A stretch of 47,827 nucleotides of DNA from Oscillospiraceae bacterium (GTDB taxonomy: Bacteria; Bacillota; Clostridia; Oscillospirales; CAG-272). The stretch is from NCBI GenBank assembly GCA_015063905.1, contig SVTF01000015.1, positions 1-47,827 on the forward strand. Reading direction: 5' to 3'. Position numbers and translations under genes: made by a program. Positions 7,743 to 17,188 of this stretch are shown in pieces. The notes beneath the pieces are model-generated. The model was not told the DNA's origin, made no database searches, and was given only the letters and a program-made list of their open reading frames with translations. Numbering within the stretch: position 1 is the stretch's first letter; the number at the start of each line of letters is the position of its first letter.

Positions 7743-8955
7743 ATGCAAGCTTGCGCTCAAGCCTCTCTTTTATAGCCAAAATGAAATCCTTTGTATTGAC
7801 GGCGGTGGCGGCGTAGCCCTCGCTGACAAGACCAACGAGGTCCTTTGTCATGATTCCGTCATTGAGTGTATCGATGCAGGCTTCCTCAAGCTTGTTTGCG
7901 AAATCGACGAGGTCACAAAGACCGTCCAGCTCGCCGCGCTTGCGGAGCGCGCCCGACCATGCGTAGATGGTAGCCATGGGATTTGTGGACGTTTCCTCAC
8001 CCTTGAGGTATCTGTAATAGTGGCGTGTGACTGTGCCGTGCGCTGCCTCGTATTCATACTTTCCATCAGGGGAAACAAGTACCGACGTCATCATGGCGAG
8101 CGAACCGAACGCGGTGGAAACCATGTCGGACATGACGTCGCCGTCGTAGTTCTTGCATGCCCAGATATATCCGCCCTCGCTCCTGATAACGCGTGCTACC
8201 GCGTCGTCGATGAGAGTGTAGAAATATGTGATGCCAAGCTGCTCGAATTTTTCTTTATATTCTTTGTTATATATGTCCTCAAATATTAGCTTGAAGGTCT
8301 GGTCGTACTGCTTGGAGATGGTATCCTTTGTAGAAAACCAAAGATCCTGCTTTGTGTCGACGGCAAATTTGAAGCAGGAGTGAGCAAAGCTTATAATTGA
8401 GCTGTCCTTGTTGTACTGACCCTGGAGCACTCCGGGACACTCGAAATCGTAGATCTCCTTGGAAAACTCCGTGCCGTCCTCGCCAACGAAGGAAAGAGTT
8501 GCCTTGCCCTTTGAGGGAACACGGTATTCGGTTGCCTTGTAAACATCACCGTACGCGTGACGGGCGATAGTGATGGGCTTTTTCCAATTACGCACCACCG
8601 GCTTTATCGAATCGATAATGATGGGAGTACGGAATACTGTGCCGTCGAGAATAGCGCGAATCGTGCCGTTGGGCGATTTCCACATTTCCGTAAGACCGTA
8701 TTCCTCAACTCTTTGCTTATTTGGCGTGATGGTGGCGCATTTAACGGCAACACCGTACTTTTGAGTGGCGTAAGCCGAGTCAAAGGTCACCTTATCCTTG
8801 GTCTTTTCTCTTTCGATAAGACCGAGGTCGTAATATTCCGTGTTAAGCTCGATAAATGGGAGCAAAAGCTCGTCCTTTATCATCTGCCATATTATTCTTG
8901 TCATCTCGTCGCCGTCCATCTCAACAAGCGGCGTGGTCATTTTAATTTTTTTCAT
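7741..8955 (-). CDS. icd: NADP-dependent isocitrate dehydrogenase
   Basis: 404 residues from the ATG at 8955; GAGG lies five bases upstream, which is a better start than the GTG two codons earlier. It is the dimeric, eukaryote-like type: N-terminal [13 protein letters not shown], the substrate-binding segment [16 protein letters not shown] near 92-108, and [20 protein letters not shown] near 305-325. It oxidatively decarboxylates isocitrate to 2-oxoglutarate, making NADPH in the cytoplasm. It follows the aconitase-family gene by 18 bases, so both are one operon giving citrate to 2-oxoglutarate, mainly for glutamate synthesis in an anaerobe. Citrate synthase is not in the window. Confidence 0.95.
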   Translation of the reverse strand: MKKIKMTTPLVEMDGDEMTRIIWQMIKDELLLPFIELNTEYYDLGLIEREKTKDKVTFDSAYATQKYGVAVKCATITPNKQRVEEYGLTEMWKSPNGTIRAILDGTVFRTPIIIDSIKPVVRNWKKPITIARHAYGDVYKATEYRVPSKGKATLSFVGEDGTEFSKEIYDFECPGVLQGQYNKDSSIISFAHSCFKFAVDTKQDLWFSTKDTISKQYDQTFKLIFEDIYNKEYKEKFEQLGITYFYTLIDDAVARVIRSEGGYIWACKNYDGDVMSDMVSTAFGSLAMMTSVLVSPDGKYEYEAAHGTVTRHYYRYLKGEETSTNPMATIYAWSGALRKRGELDGLCDLVDFANKLEEACIDTLNDGIMTKDLVGLVSEGYAATAVNTKDFILAIKERLERKLA

Positions 8956-8973
8956 GGGCACCTCGCAAATGTA

Positions 8974-11220
8974 TCAATTTCCGTTCTTGATTTTGTAGTA
9001 ATTCATAAGACAGCCGGCAAGAAGAATGTTCTTTTCTTCCTCGGTGAGTCCCTTTACGTAGAGCGTTATATCCTCCACCTCGCCCGAAGCTCTTATTACC
9101 TTGGCGGAGAATTGCTCTTGACCCAAGATAAGAGCCTCTCTCACGTTGCCGACGAATACACAATCGCCCTCATTATATTCGAATTTGGTATCGGGATCGA
9201 GGGTAAAGGGAAGTATTCCCCAGTTGATGCAGTTGGAGCGATATCTCTTGGTGGCAAATTCGTAACAGATGTTGCCAAATCCGCCAAGCACCTTCTGGCA
9301 GGATGCCGCCTGCTCGCGCGCTGAGCCGTCACCGGGCTTGTTTGCGAATACGCAAGAGCCGAATTGTGTGTTCTTTGCAAGCTCGTCCGCGTTGCCCACC
9401 AAGGAAAGAACGCTCATAAGCCTGTCGGACACGTTGCCCTCTCGTCTTGCCTTTTCCTGCGCTGCTACTGCCTTTGCGCGACCTACGTATTCGGGGACGC
9501 GGCGGGAAAGCGTGAATTCAGAGAGTCGGACGGGGTTGGATCGGAGCGATGACGTTTCACCCGAGGGGATAAGTTCGTCTGTGGTGGTGACGGGGTCATG
9601 AATGACCGCCGCAAGTTCCAAAAGAACATTGTCGGAAAGCTCGTACTGATCGGGCCAGCTTGTGATATTGGGGCCAAGGATCAGCTCTGTTTCGGGATGC
9701 GCTTTGCCAAATCCGTAATAAACGCGCTTATCGTATACAGATTTATCAAACTCGTATTCGATGGGAGTGTAGTCGTAGTCTATTTCGGTAGCGGGGGTTA
9801 TCTTGCCGCCGTTTGCCGCTGTTGCCGCAATGGAGCGGGCATCCATAAGAGCTACGCCTGAGACCTGACCTTCGCCAGGCTTTGAACCCTCGCGATTGGG
9901 GAAGTTTCTCGTGGTATGACGGAGAGACAGTCCGTTGTTTGCGGGAACGTCGCCTGCGCCAAAGCAAGGACCGCAGAATGAGGGCTTGATGAGCGCGCCG
10001 CTTGCCAAAAGCTCTGCGGACACGCCTCTGCGGGTGAGCGCCAGGGATACGGGAATGCTTGTGGGATATACTGAAAGCGAGAAATAATCGCAGCCTACGT
10101 TGCCGCCCTTGAGAATAGCGTTTGCCTCGACGATGCTATCAAACATACCGCCCGCGCAACCCGCGATTATGCCTTGATCGGCAAGAACGCTTCCGTCGGG
10201 CTGTATTTTGGACAAAAGATCAAGCTTGCATTTGGGGAATTTTGCCTTTGCCTCTGCCTCCACGCTTGCAAGTATTTCCTTGGCATTGGCAACGAATTCC
10301 TTTATAGTATAAGCATTTGATGGATGGAAGGGGAGCGCTATCATGGATTCCATCTTGGAAAGATCTATCTCTATCATAGCGTCGTAGTACGCGACGCCTC
10401 GGGGCTTTAATTGCTTGTATTGTTCGGGTCGGCCGTGGATCTCGTAATGCTTTTTTACGACTTCGTCCGTTTCCCAGATAGACGAAAGGCACGTTGTTTC
10501 CGTTGTCATAACGTCGATTCCGTTTCTGAAATCTATGGGGAGCGTTTTCAATCCGTCGCCCACAAATTCAAGCACCTTGTTTTTGACAAAACCGTTTTTG
10601 AAGGTTGCGCCAACGAGTGCGATAGCCACGTCGTGAGGACCGATTCCTTTGGGAGCCCTGCCCGTAATATGAACCAAAACGACCTCGGGAGCGTTTATGT
10701 CATAAGTATCCTTTAAAAGCTGCTTTACAAGCTCGGGACCGCCTTCGCCAACGCCCATAGTGCCAAGGGCTCCGTAACGGGTGTGGGAATCCGAGCCGAG
10801 TATCATTTTTCCACAGCCAGCCAGCTCCTCGCGAGCGTAGGAGTGGATGACGGACTGATTGGCGGGCACGTATATGCCGCCGTATTTTTTAGCCGCCGAC
10901 AAGCCGAAAACATGATCGTCCTCGTTTATCGTACCTCCCACCGCGCAAAGACTGTTGTGACAGTTGGTTAGTGCGTAGGGAATGGGGAATTGGGTAAGAC
11001 CGCCTATACGGGCGGTTTGGATTATTCCTACGTATGTGATATCGTGTGATACCATAGCGTCAAATTTGATCTTAAGCGCCTTATCGTCACCCGACGTGTT
11101 ATGGGCGGAGAGGATTTGCGCCGCAATAGTGTTTTTGCGCGCTATGTCCTTTGGGGTATTTGACTGATTGCTGATTTTTCCGTTTTCATAAAAAACGCCG
11201 TTGTTGTGAAGTTTGATCAT
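8974..11220 (-). CDS. Aconitate hydratase-family Fe-S enzyme
   Basis: 748 residues from the ATG at 11220, with GGAGG eight bases upstream. Aconitase domains 1-3 occupy about residues 1-480 and the swivel domain about 540-720. The three cluster cysteines can be placed: one in IIAGCAGGMFDS and two in FCGPCFGAGD. The first motif differs from the SCTN of classical aconitases and resembles the YbhJ-like hydratase subfamily. Its position in one transcription unit with icd argues that it isomerises citrate to isocitrate, but a different hydroxyacid substrate is possible. It is cytoplasmic. Confidence 0.88.
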   Translation of the reverse strand: MIKLHNNGVFYENGKISNQSNTPKDIARKNTIAAQILSAHNTSGDDKALKIKFDAMVSHDITYVGIIQTARIGGLTQFPIPYALTNCHNSLCAVGGTINEDDHVFGLSAAKKYGGIYVPANQSVIHSYAREELAGCGKMILGSDSHTRYGALGTMGVGEGGPELVKQLLKDTYDINAPEVVLVHITGRAPKGIGPHDVAIALVGATFKNGFVKNKVLEFVGDGLKTLPIDFRNGIDVMTTETTCLSSIWETDEVVKKHYEIHGRPEQYKQLKPRGVAYYDAMIEIDLSKMESMIALPFHPSNAYTIKEFVANAKEILASVEAEAKAKFPKCKLDLLSKIQPDGSVLADQGIIAGCAGGMFDSIVEANAILKGGNVGCDYFSLSVYPTSIPVSLALTRRGVSAELLASGALIKPSFCGPCFGAGDVPANNGLSLRHTTRNFPNREGSKPGEGQVSGVALMDARSIAATAANGGKITPATEIDYDYTPIEYEFDKSVYDKRVYYGFGKAHPETELILGPNITSWPDQYELSDNVLLELAAVIHDPVTTTDELIPSGETSSLRSNPVRLSEFTLSRRVPEYVGRAKAVAAQEKARREGNVSDRLMSVLSLVGNADELAKNTQFGSCVFANKPGDGSAREQAASCQKVLGGFGNICYEFATKRYRSNCINWGILPFTLDPDTKFEYNEGDCVFVGNVREALILGQEQFSAKVIRASGEVEDITLYVKGLTEEEKNILLAGCLMNYYKIKNGN

Positions 11221-11293
11221 TTTTTGATCCTCCGGGTATTGTCGCGGTGAATTTTGCAATGTTGCGACGGTGATTATTCAATACTTAAAAAAT

Positions 11294-11322
11294 ATTATAT
11301 CACAGATAGTCAACAGAGTCAA
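11294..11322 (-). promoter_or_regulatory. Promoter of the aconitase-icd operon
   Basis: Minus strand TTGACT (11317-11322), 17-base spacer, TATAAT (11294-11299), about 75 bases before the start codon. The rest of 11323-11466 holds no gene that I can see. Confidence 0.75.
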
Positions 11323-11466
11323 GGGAAAGCGGAAATGTTTTATAGGCGTTACCGCTAATTTTTGCAAGATTTGTGCATTGTGCTTTCAAAAAAGCTGGTT
11401 GAGTGATAGATCGGTGCCGCTTGGTCGAAAAAAATGAAAAACATATATAAAAAATGGCAAAATTGC

Positions 11467-11495
11467 TTGCAAAAACAAAAAAAGTGTGATATAAT
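11467..11495 (+). promoter_or_regulatory. Promoter of the orphan membrane protein gene
   Basis: TTGCAA (11467-11472), 17-base spacer, TATAAT (11490-11495), giving a leader of about 80 nt. Confidence 0.7.
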
Positions 11496-11583
11496 AAATA
11501 TGTATATAAAAATCGGTAAGGGGGACCTTGTGAATGTCTATCGCCGCCGAGGTTAACGTCGTTTTTCGACAGGAGAGTGTTAT

Positions 11584-12261
11584 ATGAACGAAATTAAAAG
11601 ATTTGTTAAGCAGAATTTACAAATAATTCTGTTTGTGCTGTGCGGAGTTCTTGCCGTTGCGGGAATTCTGGTGTTTGTTTTCGGTGCTTCCGACAGCGAT
11701 GGCTTTTTGAAGGTCATGTTTATTGTATTCGGAATCCTGCTCATCCTTTTGGGATTATCGCTTGCCTTGCTTGCGGTTGTGGTTGGTTCGGGAGAACAGG
11801 CAAACTTCTTCTTGTACGACTCCAAACTTAAATCAAATATATCTGTGGACGAGCTTAATTTTGATATAGTTAACAAAAAGATGACCTTTGTTATGGCTAA
11901 CCTCACATCCAGTGCGTCTAAGGTTTGGACGGAGAACGTATTTGAAATGGAGAATGAGATATTTGAGGACGGCGATGATAGCTTCGTTCCGCTTGTTGCC
12001 TACAAGATCCTCTATGACCTCTTTGAAAGATCCAACGAAGCGATCTGGCAGCTCTACCTTGCGGCAGACGACGATATAATTGACGCGATAGCTGCCGCGC
12101 TTGACCACAACGACGATGCTGAGCTTGCCAATGCTATTAAATTCCTTCACGAGAATGCGGACGGAAATTATGAGAGAACGGAAAAGTTCCTTGGCGATAA
12201 CAAGAAGTACATTCAGACAAAGATGGTCAAGTACGTAAAGAATAACATTGATAGATTCTGA
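11584..12261 (+). CDS. Two-pass membrane protein of unknown function
   Basis: 225 residues, family not recognised. Two hydrophobic helices (about 13-35 and 43-68) are joined by a short charged loop, and a cytoplasmic acidic, helix-rich domain of about 155 residues follows. That domain has many Asp/Glu pairs and ends basic (KMVKYVKNNIDRF). AGGAG lies upstream of the ATG at proper distance. The gene has its own promoter and terminator, so it is monocistronic. It could be a small scaffold or stress-related envelope protein; nothing in the sequence assigns a job. Confidence 0.8.
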   Translation: MNEIKRFVKQNLQIILFVLCGVLAVAGILVFVFGASDSDGFLKVMFIVFGILLILLGLSLALLAVVVGSGEQANFFLYDSKLKSNISVDELNFDIVNKKMTFVMANLTSSASKVWTENVFEMENEIFEDGDDSFVPLVAYKILYDLFERSNEAIWQLYLAADDDIIDAIAAALDHNDDAELANAIKFLHENADGNYERTEKFLGDNKKYIQTKMVKYVKNNIDRF

Positions 12262-12280
12262 TTTTGAAATCAAGAAAAGG

Positions 12281-12313
12281 CCTCGCGCTTTTGGCGCGAG
12301 GTTCATTTTTTTG
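12281..12313 (+). terminator. Intrinsic terminator after the orphan membrane protein gene
   Basis: An 8-bp GC stem CCTCGCGC (12281-12288) / GCGCGAGG (12294-12301) with a TTTTG loop, then a T-run at 12307-12313. Confidence 0.9.
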
Positions 12314-12930
12314 ACAATTAAACAACAAAATGTTGAAATACAAACAAAGGGTTAATGAATTTTAGCTGATTCAAATTTTTAGCGGTTTGATGAGCTTTAT
12401 GTTGCTTACCGCAGTGAGTGAAGTGCATGGTGCAAATTTTGTGATGAAGGGGCAGATGGGATTTCCAATTTGAAGAATTGGGCGATTTGACGTCCTTGCG
12501 GTCACTGGAGATGCATTGCGTTTCCGCTAAGATGGCAGAGCGAGCGTGGCGATTTTTTGAACGGTGGATTGTTTGATTGCCTGATTGCGCGACCGTTACT
12601 GCATTGTTACGCGACTCCGGAGAATTACGTTTGCTAATTGATCTTGATATAATTAGACTTGGTTGGCAGGATTTTTGCCCAATTAGTCATATTAACCATA
12701 AATGGAAATAATAGGATTTTGATGGTAGCTTGACTCGCGGAATTCCACTTATTTCCAAAATAATTGCGCAATTTCCTGAATGGCCGAATTTTTGAACTCG
12801 AGTAATGAAAAATTAATAAAAAATTCATTATTTAATTTTGCTCGGCTGAGAGTCGAAAAATCAACAAATTTCGTTATAAAACGCGGCCGTCTGTTGCGAG
12901 AAAAAGGTTAAGCAATTCAGCGCAAGTGGA

Positions 12931-12945
12931 GTAAATAATATTTAC
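12931..12945. promoter_or_regulatory. Palindrome, possible operator 1
   Basis: GTAAATAATATTTAC, 7-bp perfect arms around one central base. A closely related palindrome occurs 115 bases downstream, and both lie upstream of the carbohydrate operon promoter (13199-13227). Operator function is inference. Confidence 0.45.
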
Positions 12946-13045
12946 CGATGGATTTGTGACGCTCAATACCTGCTTTGTCAAGTGGCAAAAGTGAACAAAA
13001 ATTGCTAAATTTTAACTTGTCATGCCGCGAATTTGAAGAATCACA

Positions 13046-13060
13046 GTAAATATAATTTAC
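13046..13060. promoter_or_regulatory. Palindrome, possible operator 2
   Basis: GTAAATATAATTTAC, 6-bp perfect arms around three bases, sharing the GTAAAT/ATTTAC half-sites of the palindrome at 12931. The 115-base separation is close to eleven helical turns, which would put the sites on the same DNA face. A weaker GTAAA-ATA-TTT match overlaps the predicted transcription start near 13233. Confidence 0.45.
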
Positions 13061-13198
13061 TCAAAAACGCCAATTTGAATCGTTGGGAATAATAGCACAA
13101 AGGGCAATCGGAAGGCCCTTGGCGTTTGTTGAGCAAAACGCGTTGCTTTGCCTTGTGCAACAAGGGATTTTGTTAAGCTTTGTGAACACTTTTGTTGC

Positions 13199-13227
13199 TT
13201 GACAAAATTTGCTTGTTATGATATTAT
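13199..13227 (+). promoter_or_regulatory. Promoter of the carbohydrate-uptake operon
   Basis: TTGACA (13199-13204), 17-base spacer, TATTAT (13222-13227). It is the only strong promoter seen before the 16-kb gene row; transcription would start near 13235. Confidence 0.75.
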
Positions 13228-13234
13228 AAGTAAG

Positions 13235-13578
13235 TAAAATATTTGGATGAAACGCGTTTGTACTTATTTGCGGCTGTCAGAGATACGTCGACTTGTGCAA
13301 AGTGACGTAGATCCTCGCTTGCCTCAACGCTGATTTTTGGTAGCAACACGGCTTGGGCGAGTTAACGCAATGATACTGATGCAATTTGTTTTGTTTGGCT
13401 GGCATTCAAAACTGGCTATACCGCGTTTGGTAATGCTACAGGAAACGCCTCATGAGACTTATCAATGCTGCGGCCGGGCAACTGCTTGGCTTTGCGCCGG
13501 TGCGCTTGGTGTTATTGCCGTGAGCATTCATCCAATAAGGCGGGACACGCCCGCCGAAATACAGCAGGAGGAATTTTT
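13235..13578 (+). promoter_or_regulatory. Long structured 5' leader of the carbohydrate operon
   Basis: A leader of about 340 nt without a credible gene. It holds a stem at 13284-13309 (TACGTC-G-ACTT pairing with AAGT-GACGTA, one bulge) and a GC hairpin GGCGGG/CCCGCC near 13541-13556, directly before the AGGAGG ribosome binding site of the first gene. No intrinsic terminator is visible, so control, if any, would act on translation or RNA stability. I recognise no riboswitch class. Confidence 0.4.
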
Positions 13579-16500
13579 ATGAAGAAAACCAAATTTCAAA
13601 GAGTGATGTCGCTACTGATCTGTTTGACGTTTGTCATTGGAAGCTTTGCAGTTACCGCTACCGCTGCCTCTGGTGCTTCCTCTGATGCTTCAGACGTCGG
13701 TTTGCCCGGATCTTCCGGCGGCATTTACGATAGTACATCTATGCTGGAGATGTTGGATCTGATGTCCTACGATGATTACGTCCTTGATAACGTGGACGTT
13801 CCGGCAGGTAAGGGTACTATCACGATCAAAACCGACACTGTCGACGCTATTTGCAAAGAAGACACTAAAGTGGAAGGCGAGATCGAGGACCTTATTCAAA
13901 GTGTTGACGGCGTAACTTCTACGCTTACTCCCGGATCGGGATATGTCTCTTGGGTAGTTCCCGAGGACTGCGTAAAGGGTAAGTACACCATCACTCTTAA
14001 GTACTATGCCAAGGTTGACGAGGCCGATAAGACGAAGGCAAGCTCTATCGAGCGTGTCTTCAAGATCAATGATAAGGTGCCTTTCTCCGAGGCGAGATAC
14101 ATTACCATAAAGAAAAATTGGGTAAATGACTACGCCGACGCGGAGTATATCGGTAAAGAAGAAATAAGCAAGGTCAAGAAGGCGGGAGAGACTGTTGGAC
14201 TCAAGGGAAAGATAGCTTACAGTGAGCTTCGTAAAAAGGATATTCTCACATTCGAGTATCCTGAGGTTTGGACTGAGGCTATTACCGAGTTCTGCAATGA
14301 ATACAATTTAAGATTTATGACTCTCGATATAAACTATAACGAGATCAGACCCACCGCGTTCCAGGAGCCCTTGTGGACAGAATATGCCATGACGGACTCC
14401 ATGGGCTATTACACCGAGCCCTTCGAGTTTGTTCTCGAGGCGGGCGACGTAATAACCTTGGAGGGAAAGAACTCCGAGCTTGCTATCGCGGAGATAGTTC
14501 TTTCTCCCTCTGACACCGTTGAGTCTTATGCCGATTATATCGCAAAGCTTAAGAATCTTGGATTGAACAAGCGCGGAAAGGGAAGCGTAAAGCTTGAGGC
14601 TGAATATACTTCTTCTACTTCTGATAAGACGATATATCCTATCGAGGACGGAGCGGATGCGCTGACGTCTCCTCACGACCCCTCAAGAGTGTTGCTCAAC
14701 ACGATCGGAGGAGAGAAGTGGCAGACGGCGGGTCAGTCGGTCTCCTATAAATTCTCGGTATCGTCGTCGGGTATGTACGATATAATCACGCGCTTCAGGC
14801 AGAACGTGCTTGACGGTATGTTTGTTAACCGCGCGCTGTACATATACAGTGAAGGTCTTTCAGCGGATGACCCCGGATACTATAACGGCGCGCCCTTTGA
14901 GGAAGCCAAGAGACTTACGTATAATTACGGAGATGATTGGCAGGTGACCAAGGCTACCGATGGTGAGACCATGGCAAACGGAACCGCCAAGAAGAACGAG
15001 GATGACGAGACATCGTTCAGCTTCTATTTCAAGGAAGGCGTTGTATACACTATCTGCTTCGAGGTTACTCTTGGAGATATGAGTGAGATCATAAACACCG
15101 TTCAGGATGCGCTTGACAACATCAACTCGGATTATCTTTCTATCATACAGCTCACGGGTTCAACTCCCGATACGTACCGTGACTACGGATTTGGAAGAAT
15201 AATGCCCGACGTGCTTCAGGATATGATCATTCAGGCATGCGTGCTTGATAACGATCCTACAACCGCAACGGACAGTTACCGTAAGAACGCACCTGCCGGA
15301 GTTGCGCAAAGACTCACGGCATTGGCAGGACAGAAATCGTCCAACGTCGCAACTCTTCAAAAGGTAGCGGATCTTCTTATAGATATGGGTACCGATGAGG
15401 ACGAGATCGCAAGATTGCTTTCCAGACTTAAGAGCTATATCGGAACGCTCGGAACATTCCTCTCCGACGCGAAGACACAGCCTCTTCAGATAGACTATAT
15501 TCTCATTCAGCCCACCGGCGAAGATGAGCCCCAGGCTAAGGCAGGTTTCTGGCAGGGATTCATCCATGAGATACAGAGATTCTTCTTCTCCTTCATCCGT
15601 AACTACGATAACGTAGGTACACTTAAGGAGATCGAGGAGGGAAGCCTTGAGGTTTGGCTCGCAACCGGACGAGATCAGTCTCAGGTTATGAGAAACCTCA
15701 TAAATAACGACTTTACACGTAATGAGCAGATTCCCGTAAACCTCAAGTTGGTTGCGGCGGGAACATTGCTTCCTTCTATACTTGCAAATCAAGGTCCTGA
15801 CGTTTATTTGGGACTTGACCAAGGAAGCGTAATAAATTACGCGATACGATCAGCAGTCTTGCCTGTGGATGGCTTTGGAGATTTTGAGGAGGTCTCCAAG
15901 TCGTTCAACGAGTCCGCAATGATAGTTCTGGCAATGGACAACTCCGAAGGAGAGACACATTATTACGGTCTTCCCGAGGCTCAGGGATTTGCTATGATGT
16001 TTGTCAGAGTTGACGTGTTGGCAGATCTTGGAATTGGTATTCCTCAAACGTGGGATGATATTATGGCTGCTATTCCTAAGCTCCAGGCAAAGAATATGCA
16101 GATGGGTCTTACTACAGATAACACGATACATCTTTATCAGATGGGTGGAGAGCTCTTCGCCGACAACGGTATGAGAATCAACCTTGATTCTCAAGTGGGT
16201 CTTGCGTCGTTCAGAAAGACCTGCGAGCTGTTCACAAAATACGGATTCCCCTACACATACGATGCGGCAAACCGTTTCAGAACGGGTGAGATGCCCATTC
16301 TTATCGGCGACTATACCGGACTTTATAATCAGCTTAAGGTATTCGCAACCGAGATCGAAGGCTCTTGGGCGATGGTTCCCGTTCCCGGTGTTGCTCAGCT
16401 TGATGAAAACGGAGAGCAGATATACGATGAAGACGGCAACAAGGTCGTAAACAACATGGCAATATCCGCAGTAACCGCGTCCGTAATGGTCAAGGGCTGC

Positions 16501-17157
16501 GAGGAAAACAAAGAAGAAGCATGGAAGTTTATGAAGTGGTTTACCGGCGATGATTGCCAGACCGAGTACGCAAACGAGATGGTGGCTTTGATGGGTCCCT
16601 CCGCTAAGTACAACACGGCAAATATCGAGGCACTTCAGAGATTGCCTTGGACTACCGAGGAGCTTGAAAGAATCACGGCGCAGTTTAATATGCTGGCGTC
16701 TGTACCTAACTATCCCGGACGTTATATCGTTGCGCGTTACACCGAGTTTGCGTTCTTGGCGGCGTACAACGACCGTGAGGATCCGGTTGAAGCTTTGCTT
16801 GCAAACATAGATCCTATAAATAAGGAAATAACCCGTAAGCGCGCAGAATTCGGACTTGAGACGCTTGATATCGAGAACGGAGAAAAGACACTTGCGGAAA
16901 AGAGAATCAAACAGGCGAATGCCGCTGCAAAACAGCTTGGTAAGGCTGATATTATAAATAAAGTTGCAGAGGCAACAAAATCCGAGGAAAGCGCGGTACT
17001 GAACGCTTTGTCCGAGGAGATCATGAAAATGACCGGTAGCGAATATGCGATGGTAATTTCCAAAGGCCCCGATATCACAAAGATGAATGAAAAACAGCTT
17101 CTTTATTATATCGCGGCAGCCCTTAGAGATGCTGCAAACGCATATGACAGTTATTGA
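13579..17157 (+). CDS. Extracellular carbohydrate-binding protein of an ABC importer, with large N-terminal extension
   Basis: 1192 residues from the ATG at 13579 (AGGAGG upstream), more than twice the usual length. A signal peptide covers about 1-27 and ends TATAA; there is no lipobox cysteine, unusual for a Gram-positive binding protein. Residues about 30-680 hold repeated beta-rich segments, including a carbohydrate-binding-module-like sandwich around 372-520. A family 1 solute-binding domain starts near 686 (SLEVWLATGRDQSQ) and runs to about 1105 (TWDDIMAAIPKLQ and GEMPILIGDYTGL are typical). The last 85 residues are helical. It should capture an oligosaccharide outside the cell and deliver it to the permeases encoded directly downstream. 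How it is retained at the surface is unclear. Confidence 0.88.
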   Translation: MKKTKFQRVMSLLICLTFVIGSFAVTATAASGASSDASDVGLPGSSGGIYDSTSMLEMLDLMSYDDYVLDNVDVPAGKGTITIKTDTVDAICKEDTKVEGEIEDLIQSVDGVTSTLTPGSGYVSWVVPEDCVKGKYTITLKYYAKVDEADKTKASSIERVFKINDKVPFSEARYITIKKNWVNDYADAEYIGKEEISKVKKAGETVGLKGKIAYSELRKKDILTFEYPEVWTEAITEFCNEYNLRFMTLDINYNEIRPTAFQEPLWTEYAMTDSMGYYTEPFEFVLEAGDVITLEGKNSELAIAEIVLSPSDTVESYADYIAKLKNLGLNKRGKGSVKLEAEYTSSTSDKTIYPIEDGADALTSPHDPSRVLLNTIGGEKWQTAGQSVSYKFSVSSSGMYDIITRFRQNVLDGMFVNRALYIYSEGLSADDPGYYNGAPFEEAKRLTYNYGDDWQVTKATDGETMANGTAKKNEDDETSFSFYFKEGVVYTICFEVTLGDMSEIINTVQDALDNINSDYLSIIQLTGSTPDTYRDYGFGRIMPDVLQDMIIQACVLDNDPTTATDSYRKNAPAGVAQRLTALAGQKSSNVATLQKVADLLIDMGTDEDEIARLLSRLKSYIGTLGTFLSDAKTQPLQIDYILIQPTGEDEPQAKAGFWQGFIHEIQRFFFSFIRNYDNVGTLKEIEEGSLEVWLATGRDQSQVMRNLINNDFTRNEQIPVNLKLVAAGTLLPSILANQGPDVYLGLDQGSVINYAIRSAVLPVDGFGDFEEVSKSFNESAMIVLAMDNSEGETHYYGLPEAQGFAMMFVRVDVLADLGIGIPQTWDDIMAAIPKLQAKNMQMGLTTDNTIHLYQMGGELFADNGMRINLDSQVGLASFRKTCELFTKYGFPYTYDAANRFRTGEMPILIGDYTGLYNQLKVFATEIEGSWAMVPVPGVAQLDENGEQIYDEDGNKVVNNMAISAVTASVMVKGCEENKEEAWKFMKWFTGDDCQTEYANEMVALMGPSAKYNTANIEALQRLPWTTEELERITAQFNMLASVPNYPGRYIVARYTEFAFLAAYNDREDPVEALLANIDPINKEITRKRAEFGLETLDIENGEKTLAEKRIKQANAAAKQLGKADIINKVAEATKSEESAVLNALSEEIMKMTGSEYAMVISKGPDITKMNEKQLLYYIAAALRDAANAYDSY

Positions 17158-17188
17158 TCGTCTCCAATTACTCGAAAGGAGTTAAGAA

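Larger units (their letters stand above)
12314..13198. other. Long non-coding stretch upstream of the carbohydrate operon
   Basis: About 0.9 kb with no credible gene: short open frames lack ribosome binding sites and protein-like composition. Sequence texture differs from the neighbouring genes, with scattered A/T-rich runs. It contains the two palindromes listed at 12931 and 13046. It may be an upstream regulatory region or decayed sequence. Confidence 0.5.

Noticed and set aside
12634-12828. A 64-codon open frame in the non-coding stretch
   Set aside because: No ribosome binding site and an A/T-driven composition; nothing supports translation.
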